DNA from: Vicugna pacos
Taxonomy: Eukaryota > Chordata > Mammalia > Artiodactyla > Camelidae
DNA length: 64,000 nucleotides
Assembly (NCBI RefSeq): GCF_048564905.1
Contig: NC_133020.1
Span: 16,773,501-16,837,500 of the forward strand
Direction: 5' to 3'
The notes below the pieces were generated by a model, which made no database searches, had not been told where the DNA came from, and saw only the letters and a list, made by a program, of their open reading frames with translations. A program made the translations under genes and the position numbers. This document shows positions 31,318 to 41,410 of this stretch, in pieces (positions within the stretch are counted from its first letter, which is position 1; each line of letters starts with the position of its first letter).

Positions 31318-31793
31318 GACACAGAGTTGGTTGATCTGTAAACCTTATTATTCTATTTTTTTCTTGGTAGTAATTTTAGGATCATTATGAAGCAGCTTGG
31401 GAAAGCTACTCTGAGTTCGGACAGACTGTGTACCAATATTTTGATAATTTATATTATATAAGTCCTGTGATGTGTCTCCCTCTCTCTCTCTTTTTTTTTT
31501 TTTTTTTTTGCATCACTTTTCTATCTCGATACAGGTAGCTTACAATCTGTAGTTTGCATCTGAATGACTTGGATATACTTTAGTTCCATTTTTTGATTTA
31601 ACACAAAGAAGCACTAACAGATCTCAAGTATTGCCTGTTTTAGAAGCCTGAAGTCAGTAAGGTGAAACCCAATATCAAGAATTTGAAACAAATTAGCTTG
31701 TGTGGAAGGACTGTCAAGAAAGGTGGTTTGGCCAGAGCATTAATAGAGCAGTGGGTATTAACTAAATTCTCTGGTTTTCAAAAATTGAATTAT

Positions 31794-31799
31794 AATAAA
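31794..31799 (+). terminator. DPPA3 polyadenylation signal AATAAA
   Basis: First clear AATAAA after the DPPA3 stop, about 480 bases downstream. It is followed by T/GT-rich sequence (TTTTTTCGGTGTACTG ... TTTGTGTGTG) typical of a downstream element. It implies a 3' UTR of roughly 31318-31820 that contains a poly-T run at 31490-31510. Confidence 0.6.
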
Positions 31800-31819
31800 A
31801 TTTTTTCGGTGTACTGTTT

Positions 31820-32508
31820 CAATTTGTGTGTGTAAAAATACTTTTTTTTTTTTTGCTATTTCAGTTTTCAGTAGCAAATATGTATAGAGGATCTTACTAA
31901 AATTTGAGTACCTTAAAAAAATTCTTATTCTTTATTCTTATCTATTTCCGACTTGTTTTTGCTAGCTAGGTATTAAATGAATACTAATTCTTACCCTTAC
32001 CACATTCCTAGGATGTAAATATCTGGCATTCTAATTTTTTTGTGGTATTATTCTATTGGGAAGGAATTTAATACATTTGTTCAATGAGATGGGTTCTGTA
32101 AACGGAGGTTGACTCAGTCAAGTAGCCCATATCCTCCCCTGTTCTTTTTTCTTGAAATACTGCTTGCCTCATTCCATTTCTTTAAGGATACTGTATTGTT
32201 CTAATGTTGTAAATGCTGAATGTTGTTAAGATTTGAGGCCAACTTGCTCCCCACACCCCTCCTAAAATGTCTTTTTTTTTTTTGCTTGACTGATCAAAAG
32301 GGTCTTTAACTTGGAAGATCCTTACGTTTGCTAGAATATCTCTGTTTTGATCATTCTGGACCATTTCCTCTAGGAACATGGTGTGTTTTTTCAGTTGCTT
32401 CTAGTTAATTTTTCTTGAAATGGTATCTTCAGAATTGTTCTGTTTCATTATTTGGTTTTCTTTGGGAAGTCCCATTATGTGTATTTTGAAAACTTTGGTT
32501 TTTTAAAT
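31820..32508. other. DPPA3 3' flank, no gene
   Basis: T-rich sequence with several poly-T runs. 32080-32508 resembles antisense L1 text (ACTTGGAAGATCCTTACGTT ... TTCCTCTAGGAAC) but is too diverged to call. Confidence 0.4.
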
Positions 32509-32624
32509 TTTGAGGGGAGGGGGTGATTAGGTTTTATTTTATTTAAATAGAGGTAGTGGGGATTGAACCCAGGACCTCCTGCATGCTAAGTATGCGCTCT
32601 GCCACTGAGCTACACCCTCCCTGC
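32509..32624 (-). mobile_element. Camelid tRNA-derived SINE
   Basis: GGGGGTGATTAGGTTTTATT tail, GGGGATTGAACCCAGGACCTC. CCATTATGTGTATTTTG before and CCATTATGTGTGTTTTG after form the target duplication. Confidence 0.92.
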
Positions 32625-32796
32625 CATTATGTGTGTTTTGGATTGCTTTTGTCTATTTTTCTCTAATACTTTTTAAAATCATTTCCACTTAATCTTCTTT
32701 GTTATTCAAGTCTGACACTTTTTTTTTTTTTTTTTTTTTTGCTTAGGGTTATTCATCCTTTCCTCACTAAAGAATCACACTCTGGTTGGTTGGGTT

Positions 32797-32901
32797 TTTT
32801 TTAGTGGGGGAGGTGATTCAGTTTATTTTAATGGAGGAACTGGGGATTGAAGCCAGGACCTCGTGCTTCACACTCTACCACTGAGCTATACCACCCCCCA
32901 C
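32797..32901 (-). mobile_element. Camelid tRNA-derived SINE
   Basis: GGGGGAGGTGATTCAGTTTA and GGGATTGAAGCCAGGACCTC; a few bases between the boxes are missing. Confidence 0.9.
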
Positions 32902-32944
32902 ATACACACACTTGGTACTTTATTAGAGGGTGGTATTTAATATA

Positions 32945-33090
32945 ATGGCTAAGAATGTGGACCCCTGGGGAAAGTGGCCCGGCCTCCAAGCTGAGCTCTG
33001 CTGCTCACTAGTTCTAAGACGTGGGGAAAATCGCGTCACTTCTCACAACCTCACTTTTCTCATCTGTGAAGGGTAGATGGTAACACTCTT
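32945..33090 (+). mobile_element. MIR SINE relic
   Basis: GGCTAAGAATGTGGACCCCTGG, GAGCTCTGCTGCTCACTAG and CCTCACTTTTCTCATCTGTGAA. Confidence 0.8.
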
Positions 33091-33095
33091 TTCTT

Positions 33096-33209
33096 TGGGG
33101 AGAGGTAGGTAATAAGGCTTTTACTGTAATTTTTCTTAATGGAGGTGCTGGGGACTGAACCCATGCACGCTAAGCACATACTCTACCCCTGAGCTACACC
33201 CTGCCCCCC
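33096..33209 (-). mobile_element. Camelid tRNA-derived SINE
   Basis: GGGACTGAACCCATGCACGC and CTCTACCCCTGAGCTACACCC; the segment around the B box is shortened. Confidence 0.9.
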
Positions 33210-34239
33210 ACAACACTCTCTTTTCAATTTGGTGCTTTGCCCTTCTCAGTTAAATTCAGACAGTAAATCTGCTCATGTGTGTGTCGTGGACTGGTGGAGA
33301 AAGGGTCCTGGGGAGGCTTGGCTGTCTCTTGTCAATCCTGTTTCCACACCCTGCACCGTTGCACCCCTGAATTCTGGGGGGTCTAGTACTTCATGCTAGC
33401 AGTTGTGTGGAATTCTCAGTACCAAACGATTTCTTATATATTGGCTACCCCGTTCTCCTCAGACTCGACAGCAGAAGAGAGATTCACACTTCTTGGGAGA
33501 ACTCACAGGTGATCGATTGCCTACCCATCCAGGTACCTTCCTTAGACTCCTTTTTCCTCCATAAGTACTTGGCTTCTTCCATTTGGGGGCCAGAAAGAGC
33601 TTTCTACTCTAGTAGTTACCTGTATTACAGTCCCTTCCTTTGCAAATTGTCTTAGAATGAATGCTTCCTTATCCAGGGGGTCCAGTTTTTTTTCCCTTCC
33701 AAATTTGAACTCGGAAATTCTAGAAAAATTGAAAAGCAACAACAAACACCTGTATATTCTCCACCTAAATTCACCAATTGTTTGCATTTTGTTGTATCTG
33801 CCTTCCTTTTTTGAGATAGAGGCATCGTATACTTTATCCCTGAATAACTCAGTTTGTGTCATCCTGAAAGACATCCAACAATATGTATATCTAATTGATA
33901 CATTGTCTAATACACAGTAATGTCCCTCATAGCTTCTCTCAAAATCCAGGATCCAGCCCAGAACCAGTCATTGCAGTTAGTGCTCCTCCAAAACGCCGGA
34001 GCAGTCCTGAGTGCAGTGCCTCTCTGGCAGTGCTGAAGAGTCCAAGCCGCAGGACCCCCTGCTGTTTCTGCCCCTGGGGGCCCCGGTTACAATATCCGTG
34101 AAGAGCTAGGCCTCCTGAGTTGCTCAGCCTGCATTCTGACCCGAGCCCACGGTTTAACTGGTGATTTGGGGCAAATTATTTGTCTCATCCTGTCCCTCAG
34201 GTCAAACACGGGCAAGGACACCGCCCAGGTGACGTCTCC
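33210..34239. other. Intergenic, no gene; possible LINE tail
   Basis: 33740-33920 (CACCTAAATTCACCAATTGTTTGCATTTTG) resembles an old antisense LINE tail. The remainder is unassigned. Confidence 0.4.
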
Positions 34240-34510
34240 TCATTGCACTGCGTCATGAGGCATTTCGTCAGTTTGTTTCATTACTGGTGGTGACATATTT
34301 GCTCGCGGGATCGAGGTGATGCTTACCTCTCTGTAACTAGCGGCCTCATAGATGAGAACCACCCCCTGCCCTGCCATCACTGCGGAAATTCCAAGGGTTT
34401 TAGGAACTCTGTGCCAAGAGCCAGGCACAGAGACTAGATACTTTTCACTGTCTCGTAATACTTTACGGATATTTTCTGGATGAATAAATGTTCCGTTGCA
34501 TGAATAGACC
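34240..34510 (-). mobile_element. LTR-like fossil, antisense
   Basis: GGAAATTCCAAGGGTTTTAGGAA and GCCAGGCACAGAGACTAGAT, same family as 4375-4745 in the opposite orientation. Confidence 0.5.
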
Positions 34511-35721
34511 ACATTTCAAACAACCAATTCATTTACTTCACAGTCTGTCAGTGATTTGGGCTGAATTCCACTGGGTAGTTCTGGTTTGGACTGGATTTGA
34601 CCCATCCTAGTTGGGCTCACCCTGTCTGTCCGTCTGTCTATCGTCAGCAGGGGGTTGGCTGGGGCTGGCTGGCTTATGATGGCTGTATGGGATGGCTGGG
34701 ATGACGAGGGTCTCTTACTGTTCGGACTGCCATCCTCTGTGGGTTAACCTGGACTCACGTACATGGTGGGAGGAGGGTTCCAACAGTAACAAGAAAACAA
34801 GCCCTACTGTGCATATACTTTTCAAGACCCTTGTGCAAGCAATTTACCAACCGTCCGAAATGATAACATTAAAGGACAATCACTCTTACACTTAAAACCG
34901 TAGTGTTTCTGCCAAACGCAAGCTATGGCACAACTGAGGGAATGCTACTGCCCCCTAGTGGTAAGAGGCCAGAGATGTTGCTAAATATCTAGGAGACCCA
35001 GGTCAGCTGCTAAAGGTGAGAAAACCTGATAGAGACAATATTTTTCAGTGTCCTTAAATCCAGAGTTTTTTACTTATTTCTGTTCCCTGGAGAAATGGAG
35101 CTTAAGTCTCCCAGCACTCCATTTTTACACATTTAAAACAATTATTAGAAAGTGAAAGATAATTGCTGAGGATCAAATTTAGGAGTGATAAGAGCAAAAA
35201 AAAGCATGTTTGCATTGGGGAAAAGGATGTGTAGACTCAGGGACATGGACACACTACGTGTTAAAGGCTCGTCCACTCCAGACTTGCTTTCACACTTTCA
35301 TCGTGAGTTTATGGTAGCAGAGAAATAAAAAATCTAAATAGCAGAGGAATAGGAATTATTGCATGTTTATGTCCTGATTTATTCACTGATCTGGGGAAAA
35401 CGGAGTATGATTTCAGAAACCTAAAAAAAAAAAATGAGCAAGAATGGAATCCAGAATTCAAGCATTGGAAAATGGCCAGGCAAGGAGTGGACCCTTCCTC
35501 CAAAGTCACAGTGGGAAGATGAAGTACTATGATTGTTTTCATCTTTCTTTCTTTTTTTCCTTTTTTCTTTTCTTTCATTTTCAATCAATGGCACATTTCC
35601 ATGGTACAGTTTTGGGTAGTATGGCTGGGTTATCAGATAGGATAATCTGAATTGAAACTATCCCATGATAAGTGACAACAAATATACAAGGAATCTGCCA
35701 GCCACTCTCACAGTAGGAGTT
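34511..35721. other. Intergenic, no gene
   Basis: No gene or assignable repeat except short A- and T-rich runs. Contains the CTCF-type motif at 34948-34961. Confidence 0.5.
34948..34961 (-). promoter_or_regulatory. CTCF-type motif, full core match
   Basis: Minus strand reads CCACTAGGGGGCAG, matching all 14 positions of the core CTCF consensus CCASYAGRKGGCRS. It lies 3.6 kb past the DPPA3 stop in sequence without obvious repeats. Binding is inferred. Confidence 0.55.
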
Positions 35722-35845
35722 CTGGGGGGAGAGTATAGAGAAGGTACCTAGCATGCATGCCCAAGGTGTCAGGTTCAATCCCCAGTACCTCCATTAAAAG
35801 TAAACAAATGAAATAAAACTCAATTACCTCCCCACTCCCAAAAGA
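35722..35845 (+). mobile_element. Camelid tRNA-derived SINE, diverged head
   Basis: GGGAGAGTATAGAGAAGG (A box damaged), then AGGTTCAATCCCCAGTACCTCC and a TCAATTACCTCCCC tail. Confidence 0.88.
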
Positions 35846-36061
35846 AAATAGCTGAAATGGATGCACCCTCCCTGGTACAGCCACTTTCTGTGCCCTCCAT
35901 TTTTCATTAGTAGAATGTAGGCTCCTTGACCTTCCCTCAGTTCCAAAGGGCAGATTCGAACAGTTACTAATCAGAGAAGGGAGCTGATGCAGAGATAAGG
36001 GAGACAAGGGAGGAACAGTCAGGAAATAAGAGTGCATCACAGCGTAGGAAAGAATGTTTCA

Positions 36062-36180
36062 TTTTTTGGAGGGGAGGTGATTAGGTTTATTTATTTATTT
36101 TTCAGGAGGCACCGGGGATTGAGCCCAGGACCCTGTGCGTGCTAGGCATGCACTTCGCCACTGAGCTAAACCCTCCCCTT
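36062..36180 (-). mobile_element. Camelid tRNA-derived SINE
   Basis: GGGGAGGTGATTAGGTTTAT tail, GGGGATTGAGCCCAGGACCC. GGAAAGAATGTTTCA before and GGAAAGAATATTTTA after are likely target duplications. Confidence 0.92.
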
Positions 36181-36391
36181 GGGAAAGAATATTTTAAAAG
36201 GCTGGAGGGAAAGTAGACATTCACCATAACTCATTTCGTGTGGTTGGATTTTTATTTTATTACTTATTTATTTTCACTTTTTTCCTCATTCTTATCTTTT
36301 TCAAACTTTCTCTAAGGAAACGAAATACATTCACTTAAAGGGGCATGCAAACTTTATGTCAAAGGCATTTGATCACAAGTTGGCAGATATA

Positions 36392-36515
36392 GCAGGGAAG
36401 GGATAGCTCAAATGGTAAAGTGCATGCTTAGCATGCATGAGGTCCTGGGTTCAATCCCCAGTACCTCTTCTGAAAAATAAGTAAGCCTGATTACCTTCCC
36501 CCCAGGGGGAAAAAA
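36392..36515 (+). mobile_element. Camelid tRNA-derived SINE
   Basis: GGGATAGCTCAAATGGTAAAG and CCTGGGTTCAATCCCCAGTACC with a GATTACCTTCCCCCC tail. Confidence 0.93.
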
Positions 36516-36954
36516 AGCATTAAAAAAGTAATCCAAATTTTTTTTTTTTTTTAAAAACCCAAGTTGATGGATACAAATGCTGCTACTTCAAGGAAATCTG
36601 AGCCTAGGAGAAGACAGGCTTTTTTTTGCTCCTGTGTGAGAGTATATTTAAAACCATGGGGGTGTTCTTTCCACAATAAAAATAAAAATAGGAACAATGA
36701 AAACAAACCCAGAACATTCCATGGGACAGGAGTGAAACAGTGATGTAAATGTGACTTACCAGTGTCCACGGGCTCACTGATTCACATTAGTGTAATACCT
36801 GCTCAGTCCTGTGAATAAATGAACTTACACTTTTGTAAGGATTCTGACGACTTAGTGAGGAACTCTGCAGACTGCACTGACCCGAAAAGAACACATCCCA
36901 GTTGTCCACTTCGGTATTAGAATTAAGAACAGGCTGGAGTCACAACAACGCGAA

Positions 36955-37050
36955 TATATCTTACACTACTGAACTGAACACTTAAAAATAGTCAAAATGG
37001 TAAATTTTATGTTATATATTTCTATCACAATTTTTTTTTAATTTTAAGGA
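36955..37050 (+). mobile_element. L1M 3' end
   Basis: TTACACTACTGAACTGAACACTTAAAAATAG and TAAATTTTATGTTATATATTT, a classic L1 tail ending in an A/T run. Confidence 0.75.
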
Positions 37051-37084
37051 GATTAATGAAATGGCCAGCCATTTCATTGACAAT

Positions 37085-38098
37085 ACAGAAATATGACAAT
37101 AAAAAAAACCAACGGAGTCAAAAATTGGTTGTTTAAAAGGATGAATAAAATTGGCATAACTCCAGAAAGACTGTTTATTAGACATTTTAAGAAAAGATAA
37201 GGCACAAACTCTGATTTTATGAATGAAAACACATGATAATTCTATTCATTTTACAAGCTTAAAAAATATAATAAGAGAACTTCCCACACTAGAATGACTA
37301 TTATCAAAAAGATGAGATAATAAACGTTGGTGAGGCTGTGGAGGAAAGGGAACCCTGGGGCACTGCTGGTGAGAAGGAAACTGGTGTAGCCACTGTGAAA
37401 AACAGTATGGAGGTTCCTCAAAAAATTAACAGTAGAACTACCATGTGATCCAGCAATTCCACTCCTGGGTGTATAGCCAAAGGGAATAAAATCACTACCT
37501 CCAAGAGATGGCTGCACTCCCATGTCCATTGCAGCACTATTGACAATCGTGAAGACATGGAAACAAACTAAGTATCCATTGGCAGACAAATGGGTAAAGA
37601 AAATGTGATATTACATATACATATATAGTGGAATATTATTCGGTCCTAAAAAAGGAGGAAATCCTGCCATCTGCAACCACAGGGGGGCATCACGCTATCT
37701 GAAATAAGCCAGACAGAGGAAGACAAACATTGTATGATATCACTTATATGTGTAACCTAAAAACATCAAACTGATGGAAGCAGAGAGCAGGGGTGGGGAA
37801 TATGGGGAGATGTTGGTCAAAGGCACAACCTTTCAGTTATAAGATGAATAAGTCCTGGGGATCTAACGTACAGCATGGTGATTATAGTTAACAATACTCT
37901 ATTGTATACTTGAAAGTTGCTGCGTCGGTAGAGCTTAATGTTCTCACCATAACAACAACAAAATGGTAATTACATGAGGTGAAGGATGTAACTAACCTTA
38001 TCGTGGTAAACACTGTGCAATATATACCTGTATCAAATCAACACACCTTAAACTTACGCAACGTTATATGTCAATTATAGCTCAATAAAAGCTGGGGG
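37085..38098 (+). mobile_element. L1 (L1MA/MB type) ORF2 end and 3' UTR
   Basis: Begins in ORF2 text (AAAATTGGTTGTTTAAAAGG). Continues through CCAGCAATTCCACTCCTGGG and GGAATATTATTCGGTCCTAAAAA, into a 3' UTR (GTGATTATAGTTAACAATAC, ATGTCAATTATAGCTCAATAAAAGCTGG). The longest L1 in the window, 5' truncated. Confidence 0.88.
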
Positions 38099-38452
38099 AA
38101 ACGAGAATTGAAGACCTATGTAAAAATGAAAAAAAAAAAATCCTAGGAAATCACAACATACCAAAAATGCCTGAAGGAAAAATCCTAAAGAGTTTTGTGC
38201 GTATTTTTAATTGACTCAAGGTAAAACTGTGTCACAAAGGGGAAAAAAAATAGGTTGGGGTATTATTAGCAGCCATAGGCTTAAAATGTGAACAAACGAA
38301 CAAACACGGAGCCACAAAGGCTACTCACTCAGTCCTCGATCCAGGAGGATTCTGAGTAAACAGCAGCGGAAGGACGCAGTTCTCAGTCGCCACTGACTCA
38401 GCTCCATCCTTCTGCCTAAAATGTGAAGGATAAGGTGCTGTTCATCGTTCTG

Positions 38453-38466
38453 GCAGCAGATGGCGC
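38453..38466 (+). promoter_or_regulatory. CTCF-type motif, 13 of 14 core positions
   Basis: GCAGCAGATGGCGC against CCASYAGRKGGCRS; only the first base differs. Plus orientation, opposite to the motif at 34948-34961. Binding is inferred. Confidence 0.4.
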
Positions 38467-39269
38467 CATTGGGACATGTACAACTCACCAGCGGTTAAAA
38501 AGCTAAAAGGATCTTCGGAGATCCTTCTATGGTCGATTTAAAAGAGGGGTCCTTCGTGATTACGATTGGCAAAGTTCCTGACCCTAATGCATCTAACCTG
38601 GTAGGAATTGTAAATCCTGGTAGGCCCAGGCACACGAAAGCGAGGGGAAGTTGTGGATATGGCAGAGAAGCAGGGATTTTATTTAGGTTTCAGGATTTGC
38701 TCCCGAAAAGAATTTAAATGTGAAGCTTTCTTCAAGCCTGTGACATCTTTGACTAGAGATCATCTTTCGCTCCTATCCCGGAGAAATACAAAGATGTTTA
38801 CCAGGAAGCCTGTCCAGAGGCAGGTAAGGAGTCAGCAGAGAGACTCAAAATGACCTAGGGAAAATAGGATTTTTAATTAAGGAGAAATGTTTGCACCACT
38901 GCCTCCTCCAGTGCTGCAAAGCATCCTTGGGATGAAGGCTAAGTTGTGCAGGAGAGAATGAAAATATCTGCTTTAAGAGAAGGAAAATCATCCTCTGACC
39001 AATACACCTGTGTTTGAATTGGGTAAGAATGCAAGATATGTGTATCTAAAGGAGTCGTTAAGGTTTTGCTTCATGTTGTTGTTTTGCTTTTTATGAACAG
39101 TCTTGTCAATTAATTATTAACAAAATAGTTTTATGTGATCTGATTATAGAACACCCTTACCCAACATACACACACTACTGACAAAAGCTAAGCACAAAGT
39201 GATGCCCATGGGTGGTAGGCACAGCTCTCTGGTACTGACTGTCTGGAAACAAAATATCCATGGTCCACT

Positions 39270-39297
39270 CCCCCCCCCCCGCCCTCCCCCGCCCCAC
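39270..39297 (-). repeat. C-tract cluster, possible G-quadruplex on the minus strand
   Basis: An 11-base C run followed by CCC, CCCCC and CCCC tracts with single-base spacers. The complementary strand fits the four-tract G-quadruplex pattern. Confidence 0.6.
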
Positions 39298-39384
39298 CAG
39301 TATTAGAGTCATTTTACAGTGAACAGAGTCTAGTGGTGATTTCAGGAAAATATTTTAAAAATTAAATGGCCTTTCGTGTGTAAT

Positions 39385-39515
39385 GCTTTGTACAGTAAAT
39401 ATTATGATGCCCATTATACAGATGTGGAAATCAAATCGTGGAAACCTAAATGTTTGACCTAAGTCACAGAGCTAGAAAGTGGAGAAACTAAAACCAGATT
39501 TGAGTTAAAAATTAT
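39385..39515 (-). mobile_element. MIR SINE relic
   Basis: GATGCCCATTATACAGATGTGG and AAGTCACAGAGCTAGAAAGTGG are antisense MIR words. Confidence 0.7.
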
Positions 39516-39581
39516 GCTATGTGGACTCATTTTCCGGGCGAACGAATAAAATACGTGTTTGGGAGTCAGAAAGTCGGGGCG

Positions 39582-39590
39582 AGGGGGCGC
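39582..39590 (+). promoter_or_regulatory. Weak CTCF-like core
   Basis: AGGGGGCGC followed by TGCC matches the conserved half of the CTCF motif; the upstream half matches poorly. Confidence 0.2.
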
Positions 39591-39789
39591 TGCCTTTTCT
39601 AGACTAGGGACAGGCTGAAACCGCGGGATCTCATCTCATCTGTGCCTGCAGTAGGTGGCTCTGCCAAGAATCTCCCTTCTCAGAAACTGAGTTTGTCCAT
39701 TATTCACCTGCCATCTTCTACCAGCTGCAAAATATATTCATTGTTCCTACTCCTGGAACTTAGAGAATTTATAGTGTTGGAGGTTGGGC

Positions 39790-39920
39790 GAGGGGGGTTG
39801 GGTATCGCTCAAACAGTAGAGCGCATGCTTATCAAGTACGAGGTCCTAGGTTCAATCCCTGGTACCTCCTTTAAAAACAAATAATTTTAAAAAACCTAAT
39901 TACCTCCCCCTGCACAAAAA
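39790..39920 (+). mobile_element. Camelid tRNA-derived SINE
   Basis: GGGTATCGCTCAAACAGTAGAG, TAGGTTCAATCCCTGGTACCTCC and a CCTAATTACCTCCCCC tail. ATTTATAGTGTT recurs on both sides (about 39768 and 39959), though some L-shaped duplication rather than a target site is possible. Confidence 0.92.
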
Positions 39921-40085
39921 ATATATATTACTATAGTGTTAGAGAATTAGAGAAACAATTTATAGTGTTAAAAACCTGGTTGCTCTGGAGGAAAGGGCCT
40001 AGAGTGGACTGTCGAGGGAATCAGAATTCCGCACAGATTCAGTTGCAGTGTGAACCGGGAAAGCAATATTAATACCATCAGAGCA

Positions 40086-40205
40086 GTGGTTCTCAACTAG
40101 GGGCGGTTTTTTCCCTGGGGACATTTAGCAATGTCTGGAGCCACTTTCGGTAGTTACTGAGGGAGTAGGTGCTACTGGCATCTAGTAGGTAAAGGAGGGG
40201 CAGGG
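40086..40205 (+). mobile_element. MER5A-type hAT DNA transposon relic
   Basis: CAGTGGTTCTCAACTAGGGGCG, GGGGACATTTAGCAATGTCTGGAG and GTGCTACTGGCATCTAGTAGG, the 5' two-thirds of MER5A. It stops where the SINE at 40230 begins. Confidence 0.85.
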
Positions 40206-40229
40206 ACTAGGGTGGGGCAAACGGAGGAG

Positions 40230-40320
40230 CACTTTATTTTAATGGAGGGACTGGGGATTGAGCCAAGGACCCGCTGCGTGCTAAGCGTGCACCCTACCAC
40301 GGAGCTACACCCTTCCCCCT
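40230..40320 (-). mobile_element. Camelid tRNA-derived SINE
   Basis: TTTTAATGGAGGGACTGGGG and CCTACCACGGAGCTACACCC. GGAGGAGCACTTTA before and GGAGAAGCACTTTA after are target duplications. Confidence 0.92.
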
Positions 40321-40759
40321 GGAGAAGCACTTTAAAACCTCGGTATTCAACTGTAATTCTTTATCTCTTATCCCACAGTAGTTTTGTATTTGTGGGCTCA
40401 TTTTATCCCATGAGAACTGGTATCTTAAGTTTCATTTTGTAGGTGAGAAAATAGAGAAAAGAATTTACTTCTAAGGGATGTACAATAATTCAAGAGTTGA
40501 CGCTGGATTTCCTGACTTGTGAGTAATATACTTCCCATTATAATAAATTGGAACTATTGTCATAAAAAAAATAAAAGTTATATAAGGAAATCTTAAAAAT
40601 AATAGTGATAATTTGCTTAGATATTAGTGTCAATAAATGTTATTTAAGTTATATTGCTATGAAGATTGTAAAGATCTCCACACTAAAATGTCAAATAAAT
40701 AAAACATATCTGTAACATCTGTGTTACAGGGGAAGAAAAAACTCTTTTTCCTTCTACTT
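40321..40759. other. Intergenic, no recognised element
   Basis: AT-rich, nothing assigned. Confidence 0.5.
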
Positions 40760-41290
40760 TCCTAGGTTCTCTGGCTGGAGCCCTGTAGAATTAAACTGCA
40801 AAAGACAGATTAGCAAGGGGAAAACAAATAAAGGTTTTTTAGCTTGTGCATTGCACATATACAAGGGAGACGGTAGAGATGAGTAACTCAAAGGAGTGGT
40901 TAGAATGTGGTCTAATATAGCATCTTGACAAAATGACAATGAACTTTTAGAGAAGGGACAAGATAAGGGAAAAGGTCTGATTTTCTAGGACAGCAAATTG
41001 TGGGCAGGTAAGTGCTTGAGGGAAACAGAGGAAGGTTTGTTTGTGCAGGTGCATCTTGACACTGACTGTCTGTCTTCATGGACATAAAACTCTCCCAGGA
41101 GAGGAGATGAATGCAATCTCCAGTTTTCAGAGACTTTTGCTTTTAGTCAAACAAGGGAAGCTCCTGGGAGGTGTCTTTCTGCATCTGTTGATTCTCACTT
41201 GCCTTCAGCTCAAAATAACCTTTATGGCATATTTTGGGCTGGCCTGCTCTGGTCCCCTACGATGTCAAACAAACATGATGAAATAGAGCC
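40760..41290 (-). mobile_element. LTR-like fossil, antisense
   Basis: Same family as 1655-2228 and 62040-62465: an AATAAAGG-type block near the left edge and TTATGGCATATTTTGGGCTGG at the right. Family unassigned. Confidence 0.45.
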
Positions 41291-41312
41291 AATTATAAAA
41301 ACACAAAGGTGT

Positions 41313-41410
41313 TGGGGTGGAGGTATAGCTCAGTGGCAGAGCATGTATGTACTCAGTGTGCACGAGGTTCTGAGCACAACCTCCAGTATCCCTGTTAAAA
41401 ACAAAAACTC
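41313..41410 (+). mobile_element. Camelid tRNA-derived SINE
   Basis: GGAGGTATAGCTCAGTGGCAGAG, a diverged B box and a short A-rich tail. Confidence 0.88.

Larger units (their letters stand above)
38099..39384. other. Intergenic unique-looking segment, no gene
   Basis: No recognised repeat from about 38310 to 39260. Two short open frames (38529-38717, 38653-38853) overlap in different frames and have no domain I know. Contains a CTCF-type motif (38453-38466) and a C-tract cluster (39270-39297). Confidence 0.5.

Noticed and set aside
35509-35584. Lys/Glu-rich coiled-coil protein on the minus strand
   Set aside because: Produced by a T/C-rich low-complexity stretch.
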